NCBI RefSeq assembly: GCF_900167435.1
Contig: NZ_FUWS01000002.1
Location: 359,924 to 423,923 of the forward strand
Length of the DNA: 64,000 nt
Source: Marinactinospora thermotolerans DSM 45154
Lineage (GTDB): Bacteria > Actinomycetota > Actinomycetes > Streptosporangiales > Streptosporangiaceae
Direction: 5' to 3'
Below, in pieces: positions 8,384-16,790 of the stretch; positions within the stretch are counted from its first letter, which is position 1; every line of letters begins with the position of its first letter. A model generated the notes under the pieces. That model was given only the letters and a program-made list of their open reading frames with translations. It was not told the origin of the DNA and searched no databases. A program made the translations under genes and the position numbers.

Positions 8384-9340
8384 TCAGGCGGTGGCGGGGA
8401 AACGGACCTGCGGCGGGTCGAGGGGACCCGGATCGGCGCCCACGCGCTCGCACACCCGTCCCGAGACCCAGTGGGCGTGGTCCAGGCACGCCGCGAGCGC
8501 CTGTGCGTCCAACGAGGCCAGCCGGTCCCGCCCGGCGGCGCCCAGGACGCCGTTGCGGTCGAGCGCGTCCAAGACCCCCGCGGCGAAGGCGTCCCCCGCG
8601 CCCACGGTGTCGGCCACCTTCACCGCGGGCGGTGTGCGCACCAACAGGAGCGGGTCGGCCCCGCCGCGCAGCGCGACGGTGCCCTCCCCGCCCCGTGTCA
8701 CGAACACCAGACGGGGCCCCAGCCCCGCCCAGAAGCGGGCCGTCTCTTCGACGGAACGTCCCGGGTACAGCCACCTGACGTCCTCGTCGCTGGCCTTGAC
8801 GATGTCGGCCAGCGCGATCTGGCGCTCCACCCGCTCACGCTCGGTCGCGGGGTCACCGGCGAGGGCGGGGCGGATGTTGGGGTCATAGCTCACGGTCACC
8901 CGCTCGCGCTGCCGGGCGATCCACTTCTCCAGCACCGCCGAGCCGGGGGCCAGGGCCAGCGCCAGCGAGCCGACGTGCAGCGCCGTCACGTCGTCCGCGA
9001 CGGGATCGGGCAGCTCCTCGGGACGCCACTGCCAGTCGGCGGTGCCGTTCACGTAGAAGCCGTACTCGGCGTGTCCCGCCTCGTCGATGTCGGCGATGGC
9101 CAGGGTGGACGGCTCGGAGGCGCTGACCAGGTCGCGCCCGTCCACGCCACACGACGTGATGTAGCCGCGCAGCCGGCGGCCGAAACGGTCGGAGCCGATC
9201 CGGGCCAGCAGGGACGCCGGGGTTCCGAGCCGGGCCAGCGCGACAGCGGTGTTGGTCGGCGCGCCACCTGGCGCGGCACGGTAGGTTCCGCTCTCGGCGC
9301 TGATGAGATCGATCAGGGCCTCGCCGACGACGGTGATCAA
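8384..9340 (-). CDS. PfkB-family carbohydrate kinase (fructokinase-like)
   Basis: The 318-residue protein is an ATP-dependent sugar kinase of the ribokinase/PfkB superfamily. It shows the N-terminal substrate motif GGAPTNTAVALARLG with GSDRFG, the first PfkB signature region, and the second signature DTVGAGDAFAAGVLDAL, which carries the catalytic Asp and anion hole. The pattern ITVVGEALIDLI ... GAPTN is most like fructokinases, but the substrate cannot be fixed from sequence. I chose the TTG at 9340 because GGAAAGGA lies about 9 bases upstream and the family normally begins at exactly this residue (M-I-x-V-x-G-E). It is a single gene with no sugar-uptake genes adjacent. Confidence 0.88.
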   Translation of the reverse strand: MITVVGEALIDLISAESGTYRAAPGGAPTNTAVALARLGTPASLLARIGSDRFGRRLRGYITSCGVDGRDLVSASEPSTLAIADIDEAGHAEYGFYVNGTADWQWRPEELPDPVADDVTALHVGSLALALAPGSAVLEKWIARQRERVTVSYDPNIRPALAGDPATERERVERQIALADIVKASDEDVRWLYPGRSVEETARFWAGLGPRLVFVTRGGEGTVALRGGADPLLLVRTPPAVKVADTVGAGDAFAAGVLDALDRNGVLGAAGRDRLASLDAQALAACLDHAHWVSGRVCERVGADPGPLDPPQVRFPATA

Positions 9341-9600
9341 GGCAGGTCCTTTCCGAGGGGTAGAGGGGAGGACGCGCCTGTCAGGCGCGTCCGGAACGGT
9401 CCGGGCCCCGCCGTAGGGGAGGAGCCGACGGCGTTGCGGCGCCGAGAGGGCGCGAGGCTCTCGCATGCCACGCGGACGTCCTCCTCGGTCCCGTCGGCGG
9501 GTCCGGCCGCGCCGGAGGGAAGCGGGCCGCTTCCCGTTGGGAGTATGGCCTTAGCGCGCCACTCGGACAACGCGCCCGCCCCGAGAGGGAGCGGACGCGC
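9341..9600. other. Upstream region of the kinase gene with a perfect palindromic hairpin
   Basis: GGGAAGCGG and CCGCTTCCC (9517-9525 and 9527-9535) form a perfect 9-base inverted repeat with one central base, 177 bases upstream of the kinase start. It may be an operator or an RNA hairpin. No coding region is supportable here. Confidence 0.4.
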
Positions 9601-9633
9601 GAAGGGGCGCGTGGAGGATCCACGCGCCCCTTC
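9601..9633 (-). terminator. Terminator of the DUF3558-like gene
   Basis: Perfect 14-base arms (9601-9614 and 9620-9633) with a 5-base loop lie 15 bases beyond the stop of the minus-strand gene ending at 9648. Confidence 0.8.
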
Positions 9634-9647
9634 GGGACAGGTCGGCG

Positions 9648-10736
9648 TCAGCTTCCCACGAGGTTGAGGGCCTGCTTGCCGAGCTCGGGCATCAGCCCCT
9701 CGACGTCGGAGAACTCCAACGGCGCGGGAGCGCCCTCGGACATGATGTCCGGGCTCATCGTGTAGATGATCTCCAGGTTCATGTTGTCCTCGCGGATGAG
9801 CAGGGTCGCCACGGATTGGTTGCCGAAGGACTCCTGCTCGCTGAAGATCAGCTTCGCCTCGTCACCGAGGTTGACGTCCTGCTGCTCCAGCACCTTGGTC
9901 GGCAGGATGTCGCTCGTCTCGTCGGTGGCGTAGTCGAGGTTGAACTGGAAGTCCTCCTTGGCGCCCTCGACCGAGTCGGAGGCACCGTAGGGCACCGAGT
10001 AGTCGACCTGGAGGGTGCCGTAGGTGCCGTCCTCGCCGAGGACGCTCCAGGTGCAGGAGGAGTTGTTGTCGCTGAGGTACTTGCTCGGGTCCGTGGCGCC
10101 GATCTCCGCGGCCTTCTCCTCGGTGATGGCCGTGCAGGGGTCCTCGGTGAGCGTGTAAGGCGGCTCGCCCGCGGCGCTGGTGGTGCCGCCCTCGTCGCCG
10201 CCCTCCTGCTCCTGGCCGCTCTGCTGCTCCTGCTCCTGCGAGGTGCCGGCGTCGCCGCCACCGGCCGAGGGCGCGGGTTCGCTGGAGCCGTTACGCATCA
10301 GCATCACCACGACCGCGACGACGAGGATCAGGATGACCGCGCCACCGCCGATGACGATCCACAGCCCGGCGTTGCTCTTGCGCGGGGCGGGCGGCTGCGG
10401 CGGGTAACCGGGCATCCCCATGCCGGGACCCCCGGGGCCACCGGGGCCATAAGGCGGCTGCCCGCCCTGGAACATCTGCTGTTCGTGGGGCTGCTGGAAC
10501 TGCGGGGCGCCGGGCTGCTGGCCGTAGGGGCCGCCCTGGTAGGCGGGCTGGCCGCCACTGTCGCCATAGGGGGACGACGGGTAGGGGCCGCTCGGGTACT
10601 GGGGCTGGCCGCCACCGGGCTCGCCCTGCTGGCCGGCTCCGCCGTAACCGCCACCGTAGTGGCCCGGCTGTCCGCCGGAGTCTGAGTCACCACCGGGGTA
10701 CTGCGGTGGCTGTGTGTAGGGTCCGTTGTCGCTCAT
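9648..10736 (-). CDS. Membrane-anchored protein with Pro/Gly/Gln/Tyr-rich N-terminus and DUF3558-like domain
   Basis: This is a 362-residue protein in three parts. Residues 1-120 are low complexity, rich in Pro, Gly, Gln and Tyr, as in many actinobacterial envelope proteins. Residues about 124-147 form one membrane helix (LWIVIGGGAVILILVVAVVV). After an acidic, Gln/Glu-rich linker, residues about 200-362 form an extracellular domain with PYTLTEDPCTAITEEKAAEIG and SSCTWSV, the paired-cysteine pattern I associate with DUF3558. The function is unknown; a cell-envelope role is likely. The ATG at 10736 is chosen because sequence before it looks non-coding. A terminator follows, so it is probably monocistronic. 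Confidence 0.7.
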   Translation of the reverse strand: MSDNGPYTQPPQYPGGDSDSGGQPGHYGGGYGGAGQQGEPGGGQPQYPSGPYPSSPYGDSGGQPAYQGGPYGQQPGAPQFQQPHEQQMFQGGQPPYGPGGPGGPGMGMPGYPPQPPAPRKSNAGLWIVIGGGAVILILVVAVVVMLMRNGSSEPAPSAGGGDAGTSQEQEQQSGQEQEGGDEGGTTSAAGEPPYTLTEDPCTAITEEKAAEIGATDPSKYLSDNNSSCTWSVLGEDGTYGTLQVDYSVPYGASDSVEGAKEDFQFNLDYATDETSDILPTKVLEQQDVNLGDEAKLIFSEQESFGNQSVATLLIREDNMNLEIIYTMSPDIMSEGAPAPLEFSDVEGLMPELGKQALNLVGS

Positions 10737-11284
10737 GGCTCCCCTCGCGCCCGCTGCGTTGTGTTCCGTCCTGGGACGCACGTGAACGCCCCATGGTTCC
10801 AACTGGATGACTTGCCCGGCGCACTCCTGCCGGCCGTCCGCGGGGCACCGGAAGCTTACGCGTCGTCGGTGACGTTTCCGGTGGCCGCGTCTTGGGGGTG
10901 AGGAAGCGGACAAGACCTCCGGCGTCACGTCCGGGGAACGGGCCGTTGACGTGGGAGGCGGCCGGTTCCGCGGGGGACGCGAGAGCTGAAATCCTAGCCC
11001 GAGACGGGGGCTGGAGGGCAGACATCAAGGGAGGAAGCAGGCGGATCGTCACTCTTTTGTAGCTGGACTGTGCTGCCTGCGGCGCTCCCGGGGAACCCCG
11101 GCGGGGGAAGGCGCGGCCGCGATCGTTGCCGGATCGAAACCCGGGCGGGACCGATGGCCACGCCTTTTTGGCGAATCGTGGCGGGAAAGGCGGCCGAGAG
11201 CCCGGCGGGGCCGCCGGGCGGCGCCTAGAGTTGCCGGCGAGCGGTGGGCAGGGGAGCCCGGCGACCGGACAGGAGGGTGCGCTG
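10737..11284. other. Long divergent intergenic region
   Basis: This 548-base gap lies between a minus-strand envelope gene and a plus-strand small membrane protein. It should contain both promoters, but I could not pick a convincing -35/-10 pair or a family-supported ORF. Confidence 0.5.
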
Positions 11285-11458
11285 ATGTCGTCTCCGTCTT
11301 CTTCGGCTGGACGTGACGAGGACGCGCGGGCCGAGCCGCCCCGGCGGGGACCGCTCGCCTGGGCCGTCTTCGTCGTCGCGATCGCGGTGGTGCTGGCCGT
11401 CATGGCCGGGTGCATGACGGTGATGTACGCGCCGGTGTTCTCCGGTCTGGGGGGCTGA
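11285..11458 (+). CDS. Small single-pass membrane protein
   Basis: A 57-residue protein with a charged N-terminus (RDEDARAEPPRRG) followed by one clear membrane helix (about residues 24-48, LAWAVFVVAIAVVLAVMAG) and a short outside tail. The start is supported by a strong AGGAGGG ribosome binding site about 8 bases upstream. I do not recognise the family. It stands alone; the next gene begins 251 bases later. Confidence 0.7.
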   Translation: MSSPSSSAGRDEDARAEPPRRGPLAWAVFVVAIAVVLAVMAGCMTVMYAPVFSGLGG

Positions 11459-11709
11459 CTCCCGAGCCCGCGGCGGGAGGGCGGGGCGGAGCCCTACGGA
11501 CGGGCTTCCACTCCCATCGACCGCCGCCGGCCATCGCCGCACGGCGCCGGCCGTCCGCGTTCCCGCAGGCCCGAGGCCGGCCCCGCGGCGGCCTGCCCGG
11601 GGCGGTGCTCGGCCCGTCTCGCCGGCGAACCGTGGAATGCCGGGTGGGCACCGAGAGAGCGGCGTACCTTGGGAACGACCACGGCCTCCGACGAGATGGG
11701 GATCACGAT

Positions 11710-12141
11710 ATGACCGACGCGCCGTTCAACCCGCGTGAGCTGCTCGCCGAGAGCCGACTCGGCGTCCTCGCGACCATCAAGTCGGACGGTCGGCCGCAGC
11801 TCTCCCCGGTGAGCCCCTTCTACGACCCGCGGACCGACACCGTCTACGTGTCGATGACCGAGGGGCGCGCCAAGACGGCCAACCTGCGACGCGACCCGCG
11901 GGCCGCGATCGAGGTGACGCGCTCCGATGGGTGGGCGTGGGCCACCGCCGAGGGCACGGTGACGCTCACCGGGCCGGGCGGCGACCCCCACGGCCCTGAG
12001 GTCGAGGCGCTGGTCGAGTACTACCGGCGCGCGGCCGGGGAGCACCCCGACTGGGCGGAGTACCGGTCGGTGATGGTGTCCGAGCGCAGGGTGCTCATGA
12101 CGATGGCCGTCGAGCACGTCTACGGCGAGCGGCTCCGCTGA
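11710..12141 (+). CDS. PPOX-class (split barrel) F420/FMN-dependent oxidoreductase
   Basis: The 143-residue protein has the compact split-barrel fold of the pyridoxamine-phosphate-oxidase-like superfamily. Typical segments are LLAESRLGVLATIKSDGRPQLSPV, DTVYVSMTEGRAKTANLRRDPR and AAIEVTRSDGWAWATAEG. The pattern of RxAKxxNLRRDPR is common in actinobacterial F420-binding members, which reduce small substrates with F420H2; FMN cannot be excluded. The ATG at 11710 has a GATGGGGATC site upstream. The 251 bases before it are GC-rich with no supportable gene. It is convergent with the secreted peptidase-like gene. Confidence 0.85.
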   Translation: MTDAPFNPRELLAESRLGVLATIKSDGRPQLSPVSPFYDPRTDTVYVSMTEGRAKTANLRRDPRAAIEVTRSDGWAWATAEGTVTLTGPGGDPHGPEVEALVEYYRRAAGEHPDWAEYRSVMVSERRVLMTMAVEHVYGERLR

Positions 12142-12269
12142 GGGCGGAGCCGGTCCACGCGGGATCAGACCGGCGAACGCGGGCCGCGGAGCTTCGACGC
12201 GGTGGGGCGCCAAGGGCCGGGACGCGACGGTGACGGCGCCTCACCGTGGCGGAGCGGGCCGCGCGCCCG

Positions 12270-13304
12270 TCAGAACATCGAGATGTGCACGTGGTCGAAG
12301 TGGTTCTCGGTGATGCTGCCGCGGTCGGCCATGTCGCGCCAGCCCTCGTCACCGCGCCGGATGTCCCAGATCTTCTGCCGGTAGATGATGTACATGATCC
12401 CGAGCCGGTCGGCGTTCTCCTGCGCCCACTCGGCGATGGCGTAGCCGTGGTCGATCTGCTCCTGCGAGGGCATCTGCCCGTTGGCGTCGACCATGAAGTC
12501 GCAGGCCCGGCCCTTGGGGTGTTCGCCGACCACCCAGCCCCCGTTGGGCCGATAGCAGCCGACGCCGCCGTGTTCCCGGTTCTCCCCGAACTCCTCGATG
12601 ATGAGTTCCTTCATCTGGCGGGTGCGCGGCGTGAGGTTGTCGGGACCCCCCATCTGCTGCACCGGGTAGTCGGCGATCATCGCCTGGACCTCCTCGCGGC
12701 GCTCCTCCAGCGCCGCGAGGTCGGCCTCGACCTGTTCGACCTTGGCCTGCGCGGCCTCCTGCGCCTCGCGGTCCTGCGCGACGGCCTCTTCGAGCTGCGT
12801 GATCTTGTCGCGGTTGCTGGTGGCGAGGTGGTCGACCATCACCGCGCGGTCGATGATGTCCTGGGGGTCGTCCTCGACGAACAGGGTCATGGCCGGCTCC
12901 AGGCCGCCGCCGGTGTAGGTGGCGATGGCGAGCCGGCGGACCTCGTCGCGCGCCTCGTCGACCTGTTCCTGGGTCGAGTCCGCGCGCTCCTCGGCCTCCT
13001 GGGCCTCGGCGATGACGCCTTCCATGTCCCGCAGCTCGCCGTTGTACTCCTCGCTCAGGGAGTCGGCCCGGGCGAGGAGGCTGTCGAGGTCCTCGGCCGG
13101 CGCCGGCGCGGGCGCCACCGCCAGGGCGGGAGCGGGGGACAGGGTCAACGGTGCCACCAGGGCGAAGGCCGCGATGGCGACCCCCGAGCGGCGCAGTGAC
13201 GCCGCGCCGAGGCGCGGGCGCGCGAGGGCGCTGCGGGACGGGCAAGGCGGATCGGGCGCCCAGAAGTCGGCGTAGTCGTCGCCGGTCGAACGGTCGGGCT
13301 GCAC
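12270..13304 (-). CDS. Secreted coiled-coil protein with M15-like (ARB_07466-type) C-terminal domain
   Basis: The 344-residue protein has an N-terminal signal sequence (about residues 40-62, GVAIAAFALVAPLTLSPAPALA), a long coiled coil (about 70-215) of the kind seen in NlpC/P60 and RipA-like wall hydrolases, and a C-terminal domain. That domain carries GEHPKGRACDFMV and HFDHVHISM. This matches the His-Asp-His zinc geometry of M15/VanY-like peptidases and the family I know as ARB_07466-like. A role in peptidoglycan remodelling is likely. The GTG at 13304 is preceded by GAGGAG about 9 bases upstream; the long N-terminal frame extension beyond it looks spurious. A second gene of the same architecture lies at 24501-25706. 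Confidence 0.8.
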   Translation of the reverse strand: MQPDRSTGDDYADFWAPDPPCPSRSALARPRLGAASLRRSGVAIAAFALVAPLTLSPAPALAVAPAPAPAEDLDSLLARADSLSEEYNGELRDMEGVIAEAQEAEERADSTQEQVDEARDEVRRLAIATYTGGGLEPAMTLFVEDDPQDIIDRAVMVDHLATSNRDKITQLEEAVAQDREAQEAAQAKVEQVEADLAALEERREEVQAMIADYPVQQMGGPDNLTPRTRQMKELIIEEFGENREHGGVGCYRPNGGWVVGEHPKGRACDFMVDANGQMPSQEQIDHGYAIAEWAQENADRLGIMYIIYRQKIWDIRRGDEGWRDMADRGSITENHFDHVHISMF

Positions 13305-13696
13305 TCTCTCGCTCCTCGATAGGCGCAGGACTCCCGGGAGAGGGCACTGGCCTTCCCGGGAGCGGGGTCTGCTCGCTGCCGCGGGCCGCGTCGTGTGGTC
13401 GGCTCCGTCCGAGGACGGGGACGTCCCGGAGGGCGGGGCCGAGGAAGCTCGTGGCCGGACGTCGAGCACTTTAGGAAAAATTGACTCTCTTGCCAATCGC
13501 GATGCCAATATCACGCCCGGGGATGGGGAGGGTCGGGCACTCGCGGACGAGTCTAGGTGTCCGGCAAGGGGAAAGCGGACGTTTCGGGTGATCTGTGTCA
13601 TGGCCCATGCGGCCTGTTCAGCTAGGGAGACTCGGATCACATTTTCCTACTGTTATAGTGGGTTTTGTGGCGGAGGTAACCCGCTCCACCGCAATG
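13305..13696. other. Divergent intergenic region upstream of the secreted peptidase-like gene
   Basis: An AT-rich island at 13470-13520 contains GCCAAT-N6-GCCAAT around an ATCGCGAT core and probably holds the minus-strand promoter. A second island at 13636-13660 includes TATAGT (13654-13659), a possible -10 for the metNIQ transcript. No gene is supportable. I looked for a c-di-AMP (ydaO) riboswitch, common before wall hydrolases in actinobacteria, and did not find its conserved blocks. Confidence 0.5.
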
Positions 13697-13725
13697 TGGA
13701 CACGGCGGGAATGGTTGTCTAGTTA
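13697..13725 (+). promoter_or_regulatory. Candidate promoter of the leader peptide-metNIQ transcript
   Basis: TGGACA (13697-13702) and TAGTTA (13720-13725) are separated by 17 bases. Transcription would begin about 10 bases before the leader ORF start at 13742, which would make the leader nearly leaderless, as is typical of actinobacterial Cys-leader transcripts. The -10 match is only partial. Confidence 0.45.
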
Positions 13726-13741
13726 CGTGGATGGTGAACGG

Positions 13742-13837
13742 ATGAGCGGTGCGCACCCCTGCGTCGCGACGACGCGCGGGCGGCGGTACCTGTCCTGCCA
13801 CCGTTCCGCCGGCGGGTGTTGCCTGATGCGCGGCTGA
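13742..13837 (+). CDS. Cys-rich 31-residue leader peptide upstream of metNIQ
   Basis: An ATG preceded by GGATGG opens a 31-codon frame that ends 158 bases before metN. Its C-terminal part, RRYLSCHRSAGGCC, resembles the short 'putative leader peptide' ORFs that precede sulfur-assimilation genes in Streptomyces and relatives (pattern R-R-x-x-x-L-C-R-x-A-S-A-x-C). Polycysteine short ORFs act as cysteine-responsive attenuators in mycobacteria. Four Cys codons, two adjacent, make a similar role here plausible: ribosome stalling at low Cys-tRNA would open downstream metN. Two GC-rich hairpins could form between the leader and metN. It could also be a non-coding accident. Confidence 0.6.
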   Translation: MSGAHPCVATTRGRRYLSCHRSAGGCCLMRG

Positions 13838-13995
13838 GCCCCGGCCTCCGTGAGATCCCGCGCCCCCGGGCGCGTTCCCCGCGGCGGCCCCGCCGCCCAG
13901 CCCCGGCGCGACCCCGCGCCGTGCGGCCGGTCCCCGCGTGGTCCCGGGCCGTGGCGGACCCTGCACCCATCCGGAAACTTAACGAGGAAGACCCA

Positions 13996-14964
13996 GTGAT
14001 AAACGCTGTGGGCCTGCGCAAGGTCTACCGGTTGAAAGACCGCGAGGTGCTCGCGCTTGACGGCGTCGACCTGCACGTCCGTCAAGGCGAGATCTATGGC
14101 GTCGTGGGCCAGAGCGGTGCCGGCAAGAGCACCCTGCTGCGCTGCGTCAACCTGCTGGAACGCCCCACCGCGGGAACGGTCGCCGTCGACGGCGAGGACC
14201 TCACCTCCCTGAGCGGGGCCCGGTTGCGCGCGGCGCGGCGCGGGATCGGCATGGTGCACCAGCACTTCGCCCTGTTGTCCTCGCGCACGGTCGCGGCCAA
14301 CGTGGCCTTCCCGCTGGAGATCGCCGGGGTGGGCCGCGCCGAGCGCCGCCGCCGTGTCGGCGAGCTCCTCGAACTCGTCGGCCTCCAGGAGAAGGCCCGC
14401 GCCTACCCGGCACAGCTGTCCGGTGGCCAGAAGCAGCGGGTGGGGATCGCGCGGGCGCTGGCGTCGAGTCCCAAGGTCCTGCTGTCGGACGAGGCCACCT
14501 CGGCGCTGGACCCGGCGACCACCGAGTCCATCCTCGAACTGCTGCGCGACCTCAACCGCGAACTCGGCCTGACCATCCTGCTCATCACGCACGAGATGGA
14601 CGTGATCAAGCGGATCTGCGACTCCGCCGCGATCATGGAGCAGGGCGTGTTCCGCGAGTCCGGCAAGGTCCTCGACCTGCTCGCCACACCGGGGTCGCTG
14701 CTCGCCCGGTCCCTGTTCCCACTGCCGCCCGCCGACGCCCCCGGCGTCGTCACCATCACCTATCCGCGGCAGTTCGACGAGCCGCTGATGTCGGAACTGA
14801 CCCGCAGGTTCGACGTTGACGTCAACGTCCTCGGCGGCGCGGTCGAGACCGTCTCGGGCCAGTCGGTGGGCCGGCTCAACGTCGGCATCCAGGGCGCCAA
14901 CCGCGCTGCGGCCCTGGCCTATCTCAAGGACAAGGGGCTGTTGGTGGAGGAGTCGACCCGATGA
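13996..14964 (+). CDS. metN: Methionine ABC transporter ATP-binding protein
   Basis: This 322-residue protein powers methionine (and probably related sulfur amino acid) import with MetI and MetQ. Walker A is GQSGAGKS (about 38-45), the signature is LSGGQKQRV, Walker B is VLLSDEATSALD, and the switch His is in ITHEMDVI. The C-terminal part (about 245-320, with FDEPLMSELTRRFDVDVNVLGG) is the NIL regulatory domain that binds methionine and inhibits transport. I chose the GTG at 13996 because GAGGAAG lies just upstream and VINAVGLRKVY is the expected beginning. The stop overlaps metI by ATGA. Confidence 0.95.
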   Translation: MINAVGLRKVYRLKDREVLALDGVDLHVRQGEIYGVVGQSGAGKSTLLRCVNLLERPTAGTVAVDGEDLTSLSGARLRAARRGIGMVHQHFALLSSRTVAANVAFPLEIAGVGRAERRRRVGELLELVGLQEKARAYPAQLSGGQKQRVGIARALASSPKVLLSDEATSALDPATTESILELLRDLNRELGLTILLITHEMDVIKRICDSAAIMEQGVFRESGKVLDLLATPGSLLARSLFPLPPADAPGVVTITYPRQFDEPLMSELTRRFDVDVNVLGGAVETVSGQSVGRLNVGIQGANRAAALAYLKDKGLLVEESTR

Positions 14965-15641
14965 GCTGGATCCACGAACTCGCCGAGCGCTGGCCGGACA
15001 TGTGGCCCGTGCTGTGGCTGGGCACCCTGGACACGCTCTACATGGTCCTGTGGGCCACGCTGTTCACGGTCCTGTTCGGCCTGCCGCTGGGGGTGCTGCT
15101 CGTCATGACCGACCGGGGCGGGTTGACCCCGGCCCCCGCGGTCAAGGCGGTCCTGGGCGCGATCGTCAACATCGGTCGCTCGTTGCCGTTCATCGTGCTG
15201 ATGGTGGCGGTGCTGTCGTTGACCCGGTTCCTCACCGGCACCACGCTGGGGCCGACGGCCGCCATCGTGCCGTTGAGCATCGGGGCGATCCCGTTCTTCG
15301 CCCGCCTGGTCGAGACGGCGTTGCGCGAGGTCGACCGGGGCGTCATCGAGGCGTCCCACGCCATGGGCGCGCGACGGCTGACGATCGTGGCCAAGGTGCT
15401 GCTCCCCGAGGCGCTGCCGGGACTGATCGCCGGACTGGTCATGACGATCGTCGCGCTCATCTCCTACTCGGCGATGGCCGGCGCGATCGGCGGCGGTGGT
15501 CTGGGTGACATCGCGATCCGCTACGGCTACCAGCGCTTCGACGACTACTACCTGTGGGCGACCGTGGTCTTCCTCGTCATCGTCGTCCAGCTCATCCAGA
15601 GCCTCGGTGACGTGCTCGTGCGGCGGATGTCCCACCGCTGA
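14961..15641 (+). CDS. metI: Methionine ABC transporter permease
   Basis: The 226-residue integral membrane protein forms the channel of the MetNIQ importer. It has about five hydrophobic helices and the cytoplasmic EAA loop (EASHAMGARRLTIVAKVLLPEALPGLI), which contacts MetN. Length and sequence (e.g. MAGAIGGGGLGDIAIRYGYQRF) are typical of the family. It starts within the metN stop and is followed 40 bases later by metQ. Confidence 0.95.
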   Translation: MSWIHELAERWPDMWPVLWLGTLDTLYMVLWATLFTVLFGLPLGVLLVMTDRGGLTPAPAVKAVLGAIVNIGRSLPFIVLMVAVLSLTRFLTGTTLGPTAAIVPLSIGAIPFFARLVETALREVDRGVIEASHAMGARRLTIVAKVLLPEALPGLIAGLVMTIVALISYSAMAGAIGGGGLGDIAIRYGYQRFDDYYLWATVVFLVIVVQLIQSLGDVLVRRMSHR

Positions 15642-15681
15642 GAGCCCGTTCCGACATCACTGCAACGACAAGGAGCACACC

Positions 15682-16536
15682 GTGCGCAAGCCCTGGGCGA
15701 TCCTCGCAGCCGCGACCTTGACCACCACCCTCGCCGCGTGCGGCAGCCCGAGCGAGAACGCGGCCCAGCAGGAGGGCGACAGCGATCTGACCACGCTGCG
15801 GATCGGCGTCAACCCGGTCCCCCACGGCGACATCCTGGGCTTCGTCCAGGAGAACCTGGCCGAGGAGGCCGGGCTGAACCTGGAGATCGTGGAGATCGCC
15901 GACTACAACCAGCCCAACCCGCAGCTCGCCGAGGGCGCGCTCGACGCGAACTACTTCCAGCACCGCGTCTTCCTCGGCGAGTGGCAGGCGGCCAACCCCG
16001 ACGACGAGCTGGTCTACGTCAGCGACGTCCACGTCGAGCGCCTGGGGCTGTACTCCACGAAGGTGGAGGACGTGGCCGACATTCCCGAGGGGGCCGAGAT
16101 CGCGGTGCCCAACGACGCCGCCAACCTCGACCGCGCTCTGACCACCCTGGAGGCCGAGGGTCTGATCACGGTGGATCCCGAGGCCGGCGCGCTGGCGACC
16201 GAGAAGGACATCGCCGACAACCCCAAGGACATCAAGGTCACCCCGTTGGAGGCGGCCCAGCTCCCGCGGTCCCTGGGTGACGTGGACGCCGCCGTGGTCA
16301 ACGGTAACTACGCGATCGAGGCCGATCTGGCGACGGAGGCCAACACGCTGGCCTGGGAGCCCGACGGCGGCGCCGACTACGTCGAGAACTACGCCAACGG
16401 CCTGGTCGTGCGGGCCGAGGACCAGGACGACCCCGCGGTCACCAAGCTGGCGGAGCTGCTGCACAGCGACGAGGTCGTCTCCTACATCGAGGAGACCTGG
16501 CAGGGCGTGGTGTTCCCGGTGGAGAACCAGGCCTGA
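15682..16536 (+). CDS. metQ: Methionine-binding lipoprotein
   Basis: The 284-residue protein is the extracellular binding component of the importer. It has a lipoprotein signal (AAATLTTTLAACGS, Cys about residue 20). The mature NlpA-family domain begins with TLRIGVNPVPHGDILGFV and includes DYNQPNPQLAEGALDANYFQH and VFPVENQA at the end. The GTG start has an AAGGAG site 5-8 bases upstream. NlpA-family members can bind L-Met, D-Met or Gly-Met; which one cannot be said. A strong terminator follows. Confidence 0.94.
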   Translation: MRKPWAILAAATLTTTLAACGSPSENAAQQEGDSDLTTLRIGVNPVPHGDILGFVQENLAEEAGLNLEIVEIADYNQPNPQLAEGALDANYFQHRVFLGEWQAANPDDELVYVSDVHVERLGLYSTKVEDVADIPEGAEIAVPNDAANLDRALTTLEAEGLITVDPEAGALATEKDIADNPKDIKVTPLEAAQLPRSLGDVDAAVVNGNYAIEADLATEANTLAWEPDGGADYVENYANGLVVRAEDQDDPAVTKLAELLHSDEVVSYIEETWQGVVFPVENQA

Positions 16537-16577
16537 CGTCGTCCGGCCCCTCGGGGCCGGGAGGGACGCCGAGTCGA

Positions 16578-16615
16578 GGGCCGTGGCCCCGCGTGAAGAC
16601 GCGGGGCCACGGCCC
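16578..16615 (+). terminator. Terminator of metNIQ
   Basis: Perfect 17-base arms (16578-16594 and 16599-16615) with a GAAG loop are followed by TTTC. It separates metNIQ from the cellobiose cluster. Confidence 0.9.
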
Positions 16616-16688
16616 TTTCGGCGTCGTGGGGGTGGGACGAGGCGGTGTGATCGGGGTAACGGTTATGTTTCGCCGTCATGTCGGGGGA

Positions 16689-16694
16689 TTGACG
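16689..16694 (+). promoter_or_regulatory. Possible -35 element of the cebE promoter
   Basis: TTGACG lies 27 bases upstream of the CebR-type operator. With 17-base spacing the -10 would fall at 16712-16717 (CTTCTC), a weak match, so only the -35 is suggested. Confidence 0.35.
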
Positions 16695-16720
16695 TAGACC
16701 ACACGGAAGGGCTTCTCTTG

Positions 16721-16734
16721 TGGGAGCGCTCCCA
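16721..16734. promoter_or_regulatory. CebR/CelR operator (TGGGAGCGCTCCCA)
   Basis: This is an exact 14-bp palindrome, identical to the box known for CebR of Streptomyces and CelR of Thermobifida. It lies 56 bases upstream of the cebE start, where a bound LacI-family repressor would block transcription. Cellobiose or related cello-oligosaccharides release the repressor. The regulator gene is at the end of the same cluster. Confidence 0.92.
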
Positions 16735-16790
16735 TATGGGGGGTACGGGACGCCCCGTCGTTGACTTTCCTGCCGGAGAAGGGTCCGCAG

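Noticed and set aside
13305-13500. Possible c-di-AMP (ydaO) riboswitch upstream of the secreted peptidase-like gene
   Set aside because: The conserved aptamer blocks are not present on the minus strand here, nor upstream of 24501-25706.
13600-13995. SAM riboswitch upstream of metNIQ
   Set aside because: No S-box, SAM-II or SAM-IV conserved blocks could be recognised; the Cys-rich leader ORF is a better explanation.
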